This document shows, piece after piece, positions 14,273 through 23,064 of a stretch of 37,430 nt of DNA (position 1 is its first letter; each line of letters begins with the position of its first letter). A program made the position numbers and the translations under genes. Under the pieces are notes generated by a model, which was not told the origin of the DNA, made no database searches, and saw only the letters and a list, made by a program, of their open reading frames with translations. This DNA is from Acaryochloris sp. IP29b_bin.148 (GTDB lineage Bacteria; Cyanobacteriota; Cyanobacteriia; Thermosynechococcales; Thermosynechococcaceae), in the NCBI RefSeq assembly GCF_028285565.1, contig NZ_JANQOY010000230.1, positions 1 through 37,430 on the forward strand. Reading direction: 5' to 3'.

Positions 14273-14929
14273 TTAGGATTCAGAGGCGCGTCGCCAAATC
14301 ACGGATAAATTATTGGCAGGCATGGCTACCGTTCGCTGTAGAGTCAATCCATTTTCAGCCGCAACCTTCTCCACATCATCCAGTTGACGAATGCCCCATG
14401 CCGGATTTCGACTCCTCAGGGATTGATCAAAGGCAAGATTACTCAGAGCTGTAGGTTGATCCTGTTGGATAAAAGGACCATAGACATACAGCAATCCTTG
14501 CGGCGGCAGCAGACGAGCAGCCCCTGCCATTAATCCCTCTGTGGTTTGCCAAGGGGAAATATGAATCATATTGATATTCACAATGGCGATGACTTCAGAG
14601 TCTGCAAAGCCATCATGCTCTAAAGCCTGGACAACAGCCTCAGACCAATTGGGTGTGCCCACATCTACAGCAATAGGCTCATAAAAATTGGCAAGATCAG
14701 TATGATGTCGCCAAGCTGCGATGCTCTTAAGCTGAGGTTGAGATTGATCACTGGGTAGCCAGCCGAGATGGGGCAACTGCTGAGCAAAAAACGCCGCATG
14801 TTCCCCAGTTCCACTGGCAATTTCTAGCACAAGTCCCTGTCTTGGCAGCTCTTGTTCGAGAACAGCCAAGATCGGATGGCAGTTGCGCTGGAATGCAGGA
14901 GCATACTGCCGCTGATCCAAATTGGACAT
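14273..14929 (-). CDS. DUF938 family SAM-dependent methyltransferase-like protein
   Basis: 218 residues. The SAM-binding glycine loop reads VLEIASGTGEHAAFFAQQLP (about 34-53), after the family's start RQYAPAFQRNCHPILAVLE. The later blocks INMIHISPWQTTEGLMAGAARLLPPQGLLYVYGPF and FDQSLRSRNPAWGIRQLDDV are characteristic of DUF938/UPF0585. The substrate is unknown. The gene stands alone on the minus strand, separated from the binding-protein gene by 178 bases and divergent from the DUF2808 gene. Length and all motifs fit the family, with no sign of truncation. Confidence 0.9.
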   Translation of the reverse strand: MSNLDQRQYAPAFQRNCHPILAVLEQELPRQGLVLEIASGTGEHAAFFAQQLPHLGWLPSDQSQPQLKSIAAWRHHTDLANFYEPIAVDVGTPNWSEAVVQALEHDGFADSEVIAIVNINMIHISPWQTTEGLMAGAARLLPPQGLLYVYGPFIQQDQPTALSNLAFDQSLRSRNPAWGIRQLDDVEKVAAENGLTLQRTVAMPANNLSVIWRRASES

Positions 14930-15010
14930 GATTTTAGGTGGCCTTGGGCACTTTGGTTAGTCGTGTACGTCTTCAGTTCTACATCACGGCTGTCGGATTA
15001 CCCAGCTCTA

Positions 15011-15025
15011 AAATTGTCACAATTT
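15011..15025. promoter_or_regulatory. Perfect 15-bp palindrome AAATTGTCACAATTT
   Basis: The site is a 7-bp perfect inverted repeat around one C, located 113 bases upstream of the DUF2808 start and in the divergent region shared with the DUF938 gene. A near copy lies at 15819-15831. It looks like a dimeric regulator's operator. Confidence 0.55.
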
Positions 15026-15068
15026 CCACGAAGCTCCATGATATTGACTGCTACGATAGCTTAAAAGA

Positions 15069-15090
15069 AAAAATATTTAATAATATTTTT
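15069..15090. repeat. AT-rich 9-bp inverted repeat in the DUF2808 leader
   Basis: AAAAATATT (15069-15077) / AATATTTTT (15082-15090) with a 4-nt loop, 48 bases before the DUF2808 start. It is all A/T, so it may reflect promoter composition; as a hairpin with a T-run it could also act as a weak terminator or leader element. Confidence 0.4.
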
Positions 15091-15137
15091 ATCCATCTCT
15101 CTCTTTGTTCACCCTCAAGTCTTGGTTCAATTTACCC

Positions 15138-15707
15138 ATGTCTACCACAAAACACTCTATTAGGCGTTTGGCCAGCATTGCGCTTTGTGCCGGTTCTCTA
15201 GCCGTTGGCGTTCCTTTAATCAGCCAGGCACAAACCAACCCCGGTTTTAGCTTTATATGGGGTGATGGCCCTTCCCAAAAGCAGCAGTTGGGCTATGTTC
15301 TGTCCTACGGTACGCCAAAACATTTAAGCGATCGCTGGCGACTTAAAATCAAACGCCAGAGTGTGGCAATTGATCGAATTAATATTACCTACCCAGACTA
15401 CTTTGATGGCAAATTCAAAGAGAAGAAGATTGAACTGCGACATGCCCCCAAAAGTCGGCTGTTTAATCTGAAGAAGGGAAAAGATATTCCAATAGATTCT
15501 GTCACAGTAGATCCTGACAACGGAGTCATTGAGATCATCCCCACTGAAGTGATTCCAGCTGATACTGCCATAGAAGTGGTTGCATCTAATGTCAGAAATC
15601 CCAAATCCGGTGGAACTTACTTCTTTAATTGTCGAATTTCTTCTCCTGGGGACGTCGGCCTGATGCAATATATCGGTACCTGGGTAGTCAGTATTTATCG
15701 GAATTAA
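15138..15707 (+). CDS. DUF2808 family exported protein
   Basis: 189 residues from ATG 15138; an upstream TTG is in frame but lacks support. A signal peptide is clear (RRLASIALCAGSLAVGVPLISQA, then Q). The rest follows the cyanobacterial DUF2808 pattern: WRLKIKRQSVAIDRINITYPDYFDG with a following Lys-rich KEKKIEL, then VTVDPDNGVIEIIPTEVIPADTAIEVVASNVRNP and the ending GTYFFNCRISSPGDVGLMQYIGTWVVSI. Members are secreted and often sit in the periplasm or outer membrane; the function is unknown. The gene is monocistronic, with an AT-rich leader and hairpins downstream. Confidence 0.88.
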   Translation: MSTTKHSIRRLASIALCAGSLAVGVPLISQAQTNPGFSFIWGDGPSQKQQLGYVLSYGTPKHLSDRWRLKIKRQSVAIDRINITYPDYFDGKFKEKKIELRHAPKSRLFNLKKGKDIPIDSVTVDPDNGVIEIIPTEVIPADTAIEVVASNVRNPKSGGTYFFNCRISSPGDVGLMQYIGTWVVSIYRN

Positions 15708-15733
15708 GACATTAAAATTGGCTCTTTACTGAA

Positions 15734-15757
15734 CACCGCCCACTATCGTGAGCGGTG
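15734..15757 (+). terminator. Hairpin downstream of the DUF2808 gene
   Basis: CACCGC (15734-15739) pairs with GCGGTG (15752-15757), and the stem continues after one mismatch with CAC (15741-15743) / GTG (15748-15750) around TATC. It lies 27 bases after the stop codon. No T-run follows, so termination would have to be weak or factor-assisted. Confidence 0.5.
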
Positions 15758-15762
15758 AGTTG

Positions 15763-15837
15763 CCCCCTTCTGCCAAACATCACTTTTTATCAGAAAGGGG
15801 GAGATTTATGTTAGAAAAAATTGTGACAATTCTTTAA
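15763..15837 (+). other. Second hairpin with embedded 9-codon mini-ORF and palindrome
   Basis: CCCCCTTCTG (15763-15772) pairs, with one bulge, with CAGAAAGGGGG (15791-15801). The right arm is the Shine-Dalgarno sequence of a tiny frame, ATG 15808 to TAA 15837 (MLEKIVTIL). The palindrome AATTGTGACAATT (15819-15831) lies inside this frame. It may be a leader element for the acyltransferase gene, but a coincidence is possible. Confidence 0.35.
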
Positions 15838-15923
15838 CTGTCCTGGCTCATAAACACAGGCCGACCATCTCTTTATAGAGTTATGACAGACTAAGAAAAC
15901 CCGTTTCATGTCAAAACGAGTTT

Positions 15924-15929
15924 TATAAT
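15924..15929 (+). promoter_or_regulatory. Candidate -10 box of the acyltransferase gene
   Basis: A perfect TATAAT lies 46 bases before the GTG start, but no good -35 hexamer occurs at 16-18 bases upstream. It could be a cyanobacterial type 2 promoter. Confidence 0.4.
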
Positions 15930-15975
15930 CTTGTATTTAACGTTTTTTGGCCATATATTGGCTTGAGATACTGCT

Positions 15976-16698
15976 GTGTCACCATCAGCAAATATTAAAA
16001 CAATAGAGTCCCGAATTTCATATCCCTTCACTTCTATTATCTATAGCTTAGGCCGGTCGCTAGTCTTGCCCGCCTATTTTGGCACTATTACAGTTACAGG
16101 TATGGAGCATTTTCCACAACAAGGACCTGTTGTGCTTGCCCCTACACATCGTTCTCGTTGGGACGGCATTATGATGGGCTACGCCTTTGGGCGCCCCGCC
16201 ATTGGCCGTGATCCCCGTTTTATGGTCACTGTCAACGAAATGCATGGATTTCAAGGGTGGTTTATCCGACAATTTGGCGGATTCCCGATCGATCCAGATC
16301 AGCCTTCTATTGCAGCCTTGCGACATGGCATTGATTTATTACGGGCCAATCAAGTATTGGTCATCTTTCCAGAAGGAGATGTCATGCGCGATCGCAATGT
16401 GAAATATCTCAAACCTGGCCTTGCGCGCCTCGCCATTCAAGCTCAAAAAAAACAAAAAGCAGGTCCAGACATCAATATCCTGCCCGTTGCTCTTGATTAT
16501 GGGTGCCCAGTTCCCAAAAAGGGTTGCAGAATTAACGTTAAGATTGGTCGCCCCCTCAACGTCGTCCACTATCAAGGCCCAGCTAAAGTAGCTGCATCAG
16601 CCTTGAGTTGTGATCTGAAAGCAGCCTTAAACCACTTAATCGATGGGTTTGCAGTCACTCCCGATCCAGAAAAGGTTACTTCTTCGCTCCATCCATAG
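15976..16698 (+). CDS. 1-acyl-sn-glycerol-3-phosphate acyltransferase-like (PlsC family)
   Basis: 240 residues, GTG start. The PlsC/LPLAT catalytic motif HX4D reads HRSRWD (H58-D63). The second block is FMVTVNEMHGFQGWFIRQFGGFPID and the third is the substrate-binding FPEG (131-134) in VLVIFPEGDVMRD. LP..LDYG follows. The family acylates lysophosphatidic acid and related lysolipids at the membrane during phospholipid or glycolipid synthesis. The exact acceptor is not shown. The gene lies 268 bases downstream of the DUF2808 gene and converges with rnj, separated by a perfect hairpin that begins at its own stop codon. Confidence 0.88.
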   Translation: MSPSANIKTIESRISYPFTSIIYSLGRSLVLPAYFGTITVTGMEHFPQQGPVVLAPTHRSRWDGIMMGYAFGRPAIGRDPRFMVTVNEMHGFQGWFIRQFGGFPIDPDQPSIAALRHGIDLLRANQVLVIFPEGDVMRDRNVKYLKPGLARLAIQAQKKQKAGPDINILPVALDYGCPVPKKGCRINVKIGRPLNVVHYQGPAKVAASALSCDLKAALNHLIDGFAVTPDPEKVTSSLHP

Positions 16699-16717
16699 CG
16701 CAGGTAAATACCTGCGC
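16698..16717. terminator. Perfect 8-bp hairpin between convergent plsC-like gene and rnj
   Basis: GCGCAGGT (16698-16705) / ACCTGCGC (16710-16717) with loop AAAT, starting at the last base of the acyltransferase stop codon. No T-run on either side; likely a bidirectional transcript end. Confidence 0.6.
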
Positions 16718-16741
16718 AGAATTCTAAGCTTGGCTGAACTC

Positions 16742-18490
16742 TTAGCTGGCAACCGTTGTTTTACTTCTGGGTGCATAATCCCGGTTGACCTCCAAGCGCC
16801 CTTGCGGATGCTGTAAAAGCAACAATAATGTAGCATTCGTTTGTAATTCTCGTCGCAGCAACCCTTGCAACTCTCGCTCAATATAGCCTTTGAGGCCATC
16901 CCAATCCACCGATTGATCGGCTAATTGGCTAAACTGATCCCAGCGATTGCGTAGTGCTAATTCAATCGCACTTTGTACCCACTGCTGCCATTTATCGCTG
17001 TCAATCGTAGTCACAACTCCCCGTAAATGAACTTCAGGTGCCGTTAGCAACTGCCCATCCAGCCCCACCGTTGCCGCCACGGTCACTAAGCCATCTTCCG
17101 CTAGACGCTGGCGTTCTTCTAAAACATGGGCTTTCAGAATGCCAGCTCGATCCATAAGCTCAATCCCCGCAGGCACCTTACCATCAATCTGAATAGCGTC
17201 TGGGGTTAAAGCCACCATATCTCCGTTATTGATAATCACCATATTCTCTTCTGGAATTCCCATACTTTGGGCCGTTTGGGCATGCTTAATCAACATGCGG
17301 TGTTCCCCATGCACCGGCAAGAAGAATTTAGGTCGCGTTAAGTTCAACATCAGTTTCTGATCCTCTTGGCAACCATGGCCGGAAACATGAATGCCATAAC
17401 GACGACCATAAATAACGTTGGCCCCCTGCATCATCAATTGATCGATCGTATTCACCACTGAGATCGTATTACCTGGAATGGGGTTAGCAGAGAAGACAAC
17501 GGTATCTCCCTGCCGAATTTGAATTTGCCGATGTTCCTTGCGAGCAATCCGAGACAAGGCTGCCATTGACTCTCCTTGCGACCCGGTGGTTAAGATCAAA
17601 ATTTTGTGATCGGGTAGATTTCGAATTGCCTTTAAGGGTTCAAAGAGACTATCCGGACATTTGATATACCCTAAATTACGGGCATGGGCAATCACATTGA
17701 GCATGGAACGACCCACGACTGACACCGTCCGCCCCTGTTTTTGGGCAATATCCAAAATCATATTGATGCGATGCACCGACGAAGCAAACGTCGTCACCAA
17801 TAAGCGCCCTTTTGCCTGAGCAAATACGCGCTCCAAGTTGGGATAAACAGACCGTTCAGAAGGCGTAAACCCTGGCACCTCGGAATTGGTTGAATCACTA
17901 ATTAGACACAATACGCCTCGTTCGCCATGTTCAGCCAACCGCTGTAAGTCAAAATTTTCACCATCCACAGGCGTATGATCGATTTTGAAATCGCCCGTAA
18001 AAATCACCACACCAATGGGAGTATGAATGGCTACGGTAAAGCTATCAGCCATAGAGTGAGTATTACGAATAAACTCTACGAAAAAGTGAGTTCCTAAACG
18101 GACAATATCTCTAGGTGCAACGGTTTTGAGTTCTGTTTTGCCAGCCACTCCTGCCTCTTCTAGCTTCCGCTGCAGCAAGGCCATTGCTAAGCGGGGACCA
18201 TGAATGACGGGAATGTCAATTTGCTTAAGATGAAATGCAATGCCTCCAATATGATCTTCATGACCATGAGTGACAATCATCCCCTTAATCTTGTGACGAT
18301 TTTCGCGCAGGTAGGTCATGTCTGGCAGAACAATATTGACCCCATGCATCCCATCGGTCGGAAAAGCCAACCCGGCATCAACCAAGATGATTTCATCTTC
18401 AAATTCAAATACACAGGTATTTTTGCCAATTTCATGCAGCCCGCCCAGAGGAATAATCTTAAGGGCTGTGTTTACTTCAGTGTCCGTCAT
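16742..18490 (-). CDS. rnj: Ribonuclease J
   Basis: 582 residues, full length. The metallo-beta-lactamase fold shows LGGLHEIGKNTCVFE, the zinc-binding THGHEDH (74-80), NTHSMADS, TGDFKIDH and the beta-CASP blocks VTTFASSVHR, TTGSQGE, FSANPIPGN, HVSGHG and FLPVHGEHRML. RNase J is an endo- and 5'-exoribonuclease that matures and degrades RNA together with RNase E in cyanobacteria. The C-terminal 130 residues form the extension used for dimerisation. The start is ATG 18490; a possible promoter with TATAAA lies just upstream. The gene follows dapA in the same direction with a 121-base gap, an arrangement also seen in other bacteria. Confidence 0.97.
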   Translation of the reverse strand: MTDTEVNTALKIIPLGGLHEIGKNTCVFEFEDEIILVDAGLAFPTDGMHGVNIVLPDMTYLRENRHKIKGMIVTHGHEDHIGGIAFHLKQIDIPVIHGPRLAMALLQRKLEEAGVAGKTELKTVAPRDIVRLGTHFFVEFIRNTHSMADSFTVAIHTPIGVVIFTGDFKIDHTPVDGENFDLQRLAEHGERGVLCLISDSTNSEVPGFTPSERSVYPNLERVFAQAKGRLLVTTFASSVHRINMILDIAQKQGRTVSVVGRSMLNVIAHARNLGYIKCPDSLFEPLKAIRNLPDHKILILTTGSQGESMAALSRIARKEHRQIQIRQGDTVVFSANPIPGNTISVVNTIDQLMMQGANVIYGRRYGIHVSGHGCQEDQKLMLNLTRPKFFLPVHGEHRMLIKHAQTAQSMGIPEENMVIINNGDMVALTPDAIQIDGKVPAGIELMDRAGILKAHVLEERQRLAEDGLVTVAATVGLDGQLLTAPEVHLRGVVTTIDSDKWQQWVQSAIELALRNRWDQFSQLADQSVDWDGLKGYIERELQGLLRRELQTNATLLLLLQHPQGRLEVNRDYAPRSKTTVAS

Positions 18491-18611
18491 AGGTTTCCTT
18501 CAAATAAAGTCTTTATAGGTATAGATAGGCAGGGGGCAGACTAAGAGGATTGTCTGTCATCAGTACTATTGATTTTTCTAGATTGTTGAAGATGGCAGCA
18601 ACGCGCCATCG

Positions 18612-19496
18612 CTAAAGCAGAGTCAGATCCGTTAACGTACTCTGTAATGATTGAATTAATTGCTCCGATGCATTGGGTAGAGGCAGCCTCGTAGCCCCAA
18701 CCTGCCAACCTTGCAACCGCAAAGCAGCCTTAATCGGAATAGGATTAGTAGTTGCAAACAAGGCTTTGAATAAAGGCATTAACTGCAAATGAAGTGCCGT
18801 TGCCGCTTGAGGCTGTCCAGATCCAAAAGCAGCAATCATCTTTTGGAGTAACTCACCCACTAAATGGCTGGCGACACTGACCACACCAGAAGCCCCCACG
18901 GATAGGTACGGTAGCGTTAAGGAATCATCACCAGAATAGATAGCAAAGTCAGATGCCGTTAACCGGCGAATTTGGCTGACTTGATCCAGATTGCCACTCG
19001 CTTCCTTAATCGCGACAATATTGTCGATTTCTGCAAGTCGGGCCACCGTTTCCGCTTGTAAATTCTGTCCTGTGCGCCCCGGAATGTTATACAACATCAA
19101 CGGGAAGTCGGGAACTGCTAAGGCAATGGCGCGAAAATGCTCATATAGGCCTTCCTGAGGGGGTTTATTATAGTATGGCACAACTAGCAAGGCACCATCT
19201 AGTCCGAGCTGAGCAGCTTGTTGGGTCGCCTCAATCGCTTCATTGGTTGAATTGGAACCCGTTCCTGCGATCACCTTGGCCTTGCCTGCCACCGCTTTAT
19301 GGACGACTTGGAAGAGTTCATACTCTTCTTGCCAACTTAAGGTAGGTGATTCGCCAGTGGTCCCACACACCACCACCGTATCAGTACCATGCTCAGCCAA
19401 GTGCAGCGCCAGCTTTGTTGCCACCGGATAATTCATCTCCCCCGTCTCTGTAAAAGGGGTCACCATGGCCGTCAGGACCTGTCCAAATAATGTCAC
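18612..19496 (-). CDS. dapA: 4-hydroxy-tetrahydrodipicolinate synthase
   Basis: 294 residues, usual length. It condenses pyruvate with aspartate semialdehyde in lysine and diaminopimelate synthesis. Signature stretches: GTTGES (45-50), [17 protein letters not shown], the proton-relay Tyr136 in LYNIPGRTG, and the Schiff-base Lys164 in VAIKEASGN; then YSGDD and [11 protein letters not shown]. Start is GTG 19496, with GGAG about ten bases upstream. The gene lies downstream of asd, whose product supplies its substrate, in the same direction. The 227 bases between the two hold no gene. Confidence 0.97.
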   Translation of the reverse strand: MTLFGQVLTAMVTPFTETGEMNYPVATKLALHLAEHGTDTVVVCGTTGESPTLSWQEEYELFQVVHKAVAGKAKVIAGTGSNSTNEAIEATQQAAQLGLDGALLVVPYYNKPPQEGLYEHFRAIALAVPDFPLMLYNIPGRTGQNLQAETVARLAEIDNIVAIKEASGNLDQVSQIRRLTASDFAIYSGDDSLTLPYLSVGASGVVSVASHLVGELLQKMIAAFGSGQPQAATALHLQLMPLFKALFATTNPIPIKAALRLQGWQVGATRLPLPNASEQLIQSLQSTLTDLTLL

Positions 19497-19723
19497 TCGT
19501 CGTCCGCTCCTATGTGGGTATTGAGGGTTAACTGGCCCATTAAACGATGAAGCTCCTACTGTAAAAGTCCTAGGCTAAATTGCTGAGTTGGCCTGCTCCA
19601 CATAGGGTCGGGATCGGCGCAAAATCACTTACATTCACTCATTCATCACGACCCATTGGCTCGTGAGACAACCTACCAAAATCATGCAGATTTGGCATCA
19701 ATGTGTATCATTCCTCAACGTTA

Positions 19724-20770
19724 CTAATTTGCTGATGTTGTCAGCGTTGCACCTCGTAATAATTGTCGTTCTACCAATAGTTCTGCAATTTGTACCGCGT
19801 TTAAGGCTGCACCCTTACGAATTTGGTCACCACTTAACCACAGCTCCAAGCCATTGGGATGAGAGAGATCCTGGCGGATGCGGCCAACCAACACCTCATC
19901 TCGTCCACTAGCTTCGAGGGGCATGGGGAAATAATTGGCCTGCCAATCTTCTACCAATTTGACCCCTGGAGATTTTTCCAAAATGGATCGAGCTTGTTCC
20001 ACAGCAAACGGTTGCGAGAACTCCAAGTTAATCGCCTCCGAATGTGCCCTCAATACAGGCACACGCACACAGGTCACGGATACTCTCAAGTCAGGCACAT
20101 TAAAAATCTTCCGAGTTTCTTGCACCATTTTCATCTCTTCTTGGCAATACCCTTGAGTATTCAAGTCTGAATTATGAGGGAATAGATTGAAGGCCAAAGG
20201 GTAAGGAAAAATATCCGTAGGCGGGGGCTCATCGTTCAACATTGCCTGCGCTTGCAATTTTACTTCTTCCATCGCTCGTGCCCCCGCACCACTGGCTGAC
20301 TGATAGGTAGAAGCGATAATCCGTTGCACGGGTTGCAGCTGATGCAAGGGCCAAACCACAACATTCATTAAAATAGTGGTGCAATTGGGGTTAGCAATAA
20401 TGCCCTTGTGATGCGTGACGGCATCTGGATTCACCTCAGGCACAATCAGTGGGACCTGAGGATCCATCCGAAAGGCACTAGAGTTATCAATTACCACTGC
20501 CCCTGCAGCCACAGCTTTGGATGCCCAAGCCTTAGACACACTTCCTCCCGCAGAGGCCAGCACCAAGTCGATGTCTTGTAAGGCCGATTCGCTGACCTCT
20601 ACCACCGTCAAAGGTTTCCCTTTAAAGGTTAAGGTTTGTCCAGCTGACCGAGGGGATGCTAGGAGTTTGAGCGATGATACAGGAAAATTTCGCTCTTCCA
20701 ACAGGGCAATTAGCTCTGCACCCACTGCTCCCGTCGCGCCCAAAATGGCAACTCTATATGCTTGGCCCAA
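19724..20770 (-). CDS. asd: Aspartate-semialdehyde dehydrogenase
   Basis: 348 residues. It reduces aspartyl phosphate to aspartate semialdehyde with NADPH, the branch point for lysine, threonine and methionine and for the cell-wall precursor. NADP-binding ILGATGAVG lies at 9-17; the catalytic cysteine is C130 in NPNCTTI; the QSASGAGA.RAM.E stretch, DLRVSVTCVRVPVLRAHSE and GDQIRKGAALNAVQIAE follow. The start is TTG 20770; GGAGGG about eight bases upstream supports it and no in-frame ATG fits. It is the first gene of the asd-dapA-rnj run. Confidence 0.96.
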   Translation of the reverse strand: MGQAYRVAILGATGAVGAELIALLEERNFPVSSLKLLASPRSAGQTLTFKGKPLTVVEVSESALQDIDLVLASAGGSVSKAWASKAVAAGAVVIDNSSAFRMDPQVPLIVPEVNPDAVTHHKGIIANPNCTTILMNVVVWPLHQLQPVQRIIASTYQSASGAGARAMEEVKLQAQAMLNDEPPPTDIFPYPLAFNLFPHNSDLNTQGYCQEEMKMVQETRKIFNVPDLRVSVTCVRVPVLRAHSEAINLEFSQPFAVEQARSILEKSPGVKLVEDWQANYFPMPLEASGRDEVLVGRIRQDLSHPNGLELWLSGDQIRKGAALNAVQIAELLVERQLLRGATLTTSAN

Positions 20771-21331
20771 ATTTTATCCCTCCACAATGCGGTATGTAAA
20801 AACAATTAAGGATTGATGAAATGTATACAAGTAATAATTTTTTGGTTAAGTTAAAAGGCTGAATTCTTGTATCAAGATGGTTTCGCTAATGATTTTAAGT
20901 CTCAGGGAAAGCCAAATTAAATTGTTGTGCAGCAGAGGCTAGGCAGAAAATGCGATTACGCTGACCCAGCGTAGAAGCAACAGCAACCTATCAGTGTTTG
21001 ATGTAGGGCATTGAGACAGACACTTCCCCGGATGATGTAGTTTGGTCTATCGTTAGCTTAATCAGCCAATTCTAGCAGAAATCTAGACTCGACTAAACCT
21101 ATTGGAAGGTTATTATCACTGAGGATGGGTCGAATCACAAGGTTAAAACTACATTCACATCGCTGGCCTATAGTTCCTTTGGAACCTCTTCTGACAATTC
21201 GGTAATCTAGAGTTTAGCTGCAACCACAACTTGAATTAGAATAGCTCTACTTGCACATGTAAATGTAGAAGCATGTGTTGCCATAGAGCAACATGTATAG
21301 TCATTAAAAGCCGCTGGCAGAGGGAAACAAT
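20771..21331. other. Divergent intergenic region between asd and tig
   Basis: These 561 bases contain no supportable gene; the longest ATG frames I checked on the plus strand are about 20 codons. The region should carry promoters for both asd (leftward) and tig (rightward). One inverted repeat, built on GTTGC...GCAAC with outer CATG pairs, lies at 21272-21295, just before tig. A minor one, GTTCC-TTT-GGAAC, lies near 21172-21185. No tRNA or recognisable riboswitch was seen. Confidence 0.6.
21272..21295. repeat. Imperfect inverted repeat in the tig leader
   Basis: CATG-T-GTTGC is matched by GCAAC-ATG around CATAGA, about 37 bases before the tig start. It could be an operator or a leader hairpin. 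Confidence 0.4.
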
Positions 21332-22993
21332 TTGTCTAAAACAAAAGAGCTGATTAAAGTCCAGCAAGAAAAACTTCCTGGTAGTCAGATCAGTCTGGAA
21401 ATAGAAATTTCTCCTGAGCGATCGCGTCAGGCCTATGAGCAAGTGATTACGAAATTTATGCGGTCGGCTCATATCCCTGGCTTTCGGAAAGGCAAGGTGC
21501 CTCGCCCCGTCATCCTTCAGCGTTTTGGCACGGATCAGATCAAAGCTTCTGCCCTAGAAGACTTAGTGCAAAAAACCTTTGAGGCAGCGGTCAAACAGGA
21601 AGAGATTGAAGCGCTAGGCAACGTCCAGTTCCAGTCATCTTTTGATGACTTGGCAGCCCAGTTCGAACCTGGTCAGCCCATTACTTTCACGATCAGCGTT
21701 GATGTGCCCCCTGAAGTCCACCTCAAACGGTATCAGGACTTCAAAGTAACGGCTGAAGAAGTGGAATATGATGCCGCGAAGGTCGATGAAGTGCTAGAAG
21801 AGCACCGGTCTGCGAATGCCACCCTGGTCCCGGTTGAGGATCGCGCGGCGGTTGTCGGGGATGTCACCCTTGTCGATTTTGAGAGTCGCTTTTTACCCGC
21901 TGAGGAAGCATCTGCCGCTGAAGAGACGGATGAACCAGAGGGAGAGTCCGTCAAGGATTTTCAGTTGGAATTGGTCAAAGGGAAATTTATCGATGATTTA
22001 ATTGATGGCATCGTGGGAATGCACATCGACGAAACGAAGGACATTTCTGTCGCCTTCCCCGAAGAGTATTTTCAAGATGAATTGGCAGGCCGATCGGCCG
22101 TATTCACGGTGCATCTCACGGAGATCAAAGCCAAAGAACTGCCTCCACTAGATGATGATTTTGCGCAAGATGTGAGTGAGTTCTCTACGTTGGCAGAGCT
22201 TCGCCAGTTTTTAGAAGAACAATACCAGCAAGAAGCCAAAGACAGCACCAATACCAATGTTGAAGCGGCACTGATGGAGGTCTTAATCGAAGAGTTGGAG
22301 GTTGATTTACCCGAAACCATGATTGATGACGAACTCAACATCATGATCCGGGAAACCCTCAGCCGTCTTCAGTCCAATGGCTTAGACATTAATAAATTGG
22401 TGACCAAAGAGATGCTTTCGGAGATGAAGGAACGCATGCGACCGGATGCGATCCCCCGCCTGAAACGGACCTTGGCTTTGGCAGAAGTTGCTAAAGCTGA
22501 ATCCATTGAGGTGGAAGCCGACGCCATTGATCACCGCTGCAAAGAAATTTTGCAAGATGTGCAGGGGCAAGATATTGATCGCGATCGCCTGGCGGCAGTG
22601 GTTGAGGATGAATTGTTGCAAAAACAAGTGATGGCATGGCTCACGGAGCACTCCACCGTTGAGTTAGGTCCGCCTCAATCAGAATCAGATACAGCCGAAC
22701 CTGAGCAGCCTGCGGAAGACAAAAAGCCAGCAGCCAAGGCCAAAAAAACGACTAAAAAGACCAGTGCTAAGGCCCAAAAGGCAGAGTCAGCCGAACCTAA
22801 AGCCGAAGTGAAGACTGAGGCCTCTGAAGCAAAGGCAAAAACCACTAAGTCAAAAGCCAAGAAATCTGAGGAGGAGCCGGATAAGCCACCAGCAAAAACG
22901 TCTAAAGCAAAGACAACAAAGAAAACAACGGCCAAATCCAAAAAAACAACGGCTAAGCCCAAGGCAGAAGATAACGAATCGGATGCTGAGTAG
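21332..22993 (+). CDS. tig: Trigger factor with long Lys/Ala-rich C-terminal tail
   Basis: 553 residues; usual trigger factors are 430-480. The ribosome-binding domain carries GFRKGKVP (50-57). The PPIase-like domain spans about 165-260 (GDVTLVDFES...FPEEYF...GRSAVFTVHLTEIKAKELPPLDDDFA), and the helical chaperone domain runs to about 446. The last ~107 residues are low-complexity, about a quarter Lys with Ala, Thr, Ser and Glu (KKTTKKTSAKAQK and similar repeats), and end acidic. Trigger factor folds nascent chains at the exit tunnel. The start is TTG 21332, with AGAGGG seven bases upstream; no in-frame ATG fits. It is followed by clpP and clpX, the classical order. Confidence 0.95.
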   Translation: MSKTKELIKVQQEKLPGSQISLEIEISPERSRQAYEQVITKFMRSAHIPGFRKGKVPRPVILQRFGTDQIKASALEDLVQKTFEAAVKQEEIEALGNVQFQSSFDDLAAQFEPGQPITFTISVDVPPEVHLKRYQDFKVTAEEVEYDAAKVDEVLEEHRSANATLVPVEDRAAVVGDVTLVDFESRFLPAEEASAAEETDEPEGESVKDFQLELVKGKFIDDLIDGIVGMHIDETKDISVAFPEEYFQDELAGRSAVFTVHLTEIKAKELPPLDDDFAQDVSEFSTLAELRQFLEEQYQQEAKDSTNTNVEAALMEVLIEELEVDLPETMIDDELNIMIRETLSRLQSNGLDINKLVTKEMLSEMKERMRPDAIPRLKRTLALAEVAKAESIEVEADAIDHRCKEILQDVQGQDIDRDRLAAVVEDELLQKQVMAWLTEHSTVELGPPQSESDTAEPEQPAEDKKPAAKAKKTTKKTSAKAQKAESAEPKAEVKTEASEAKAKTTKSKAKKSEEEPDKPPAKTSKAKTTKKTTAKSKKTTAKPKAEDNESDAE

Positions 22994-23064
22994 AATCAGT
23001 GTTCAATGTTTTTTGACTAGATTCTGGCAATTAGACCCGCCTTTCCCAAAGGAGTTAAGGCATA

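Noticed and set aside
22675..22962. 95-codon minus-strand frame rich in Val, Phe, Leu and Ala
   Set aside because: Antisense of the Lys/Ala-rich trigger factor tail; Lys codons give Phe/Leu on the other strand. No start context.
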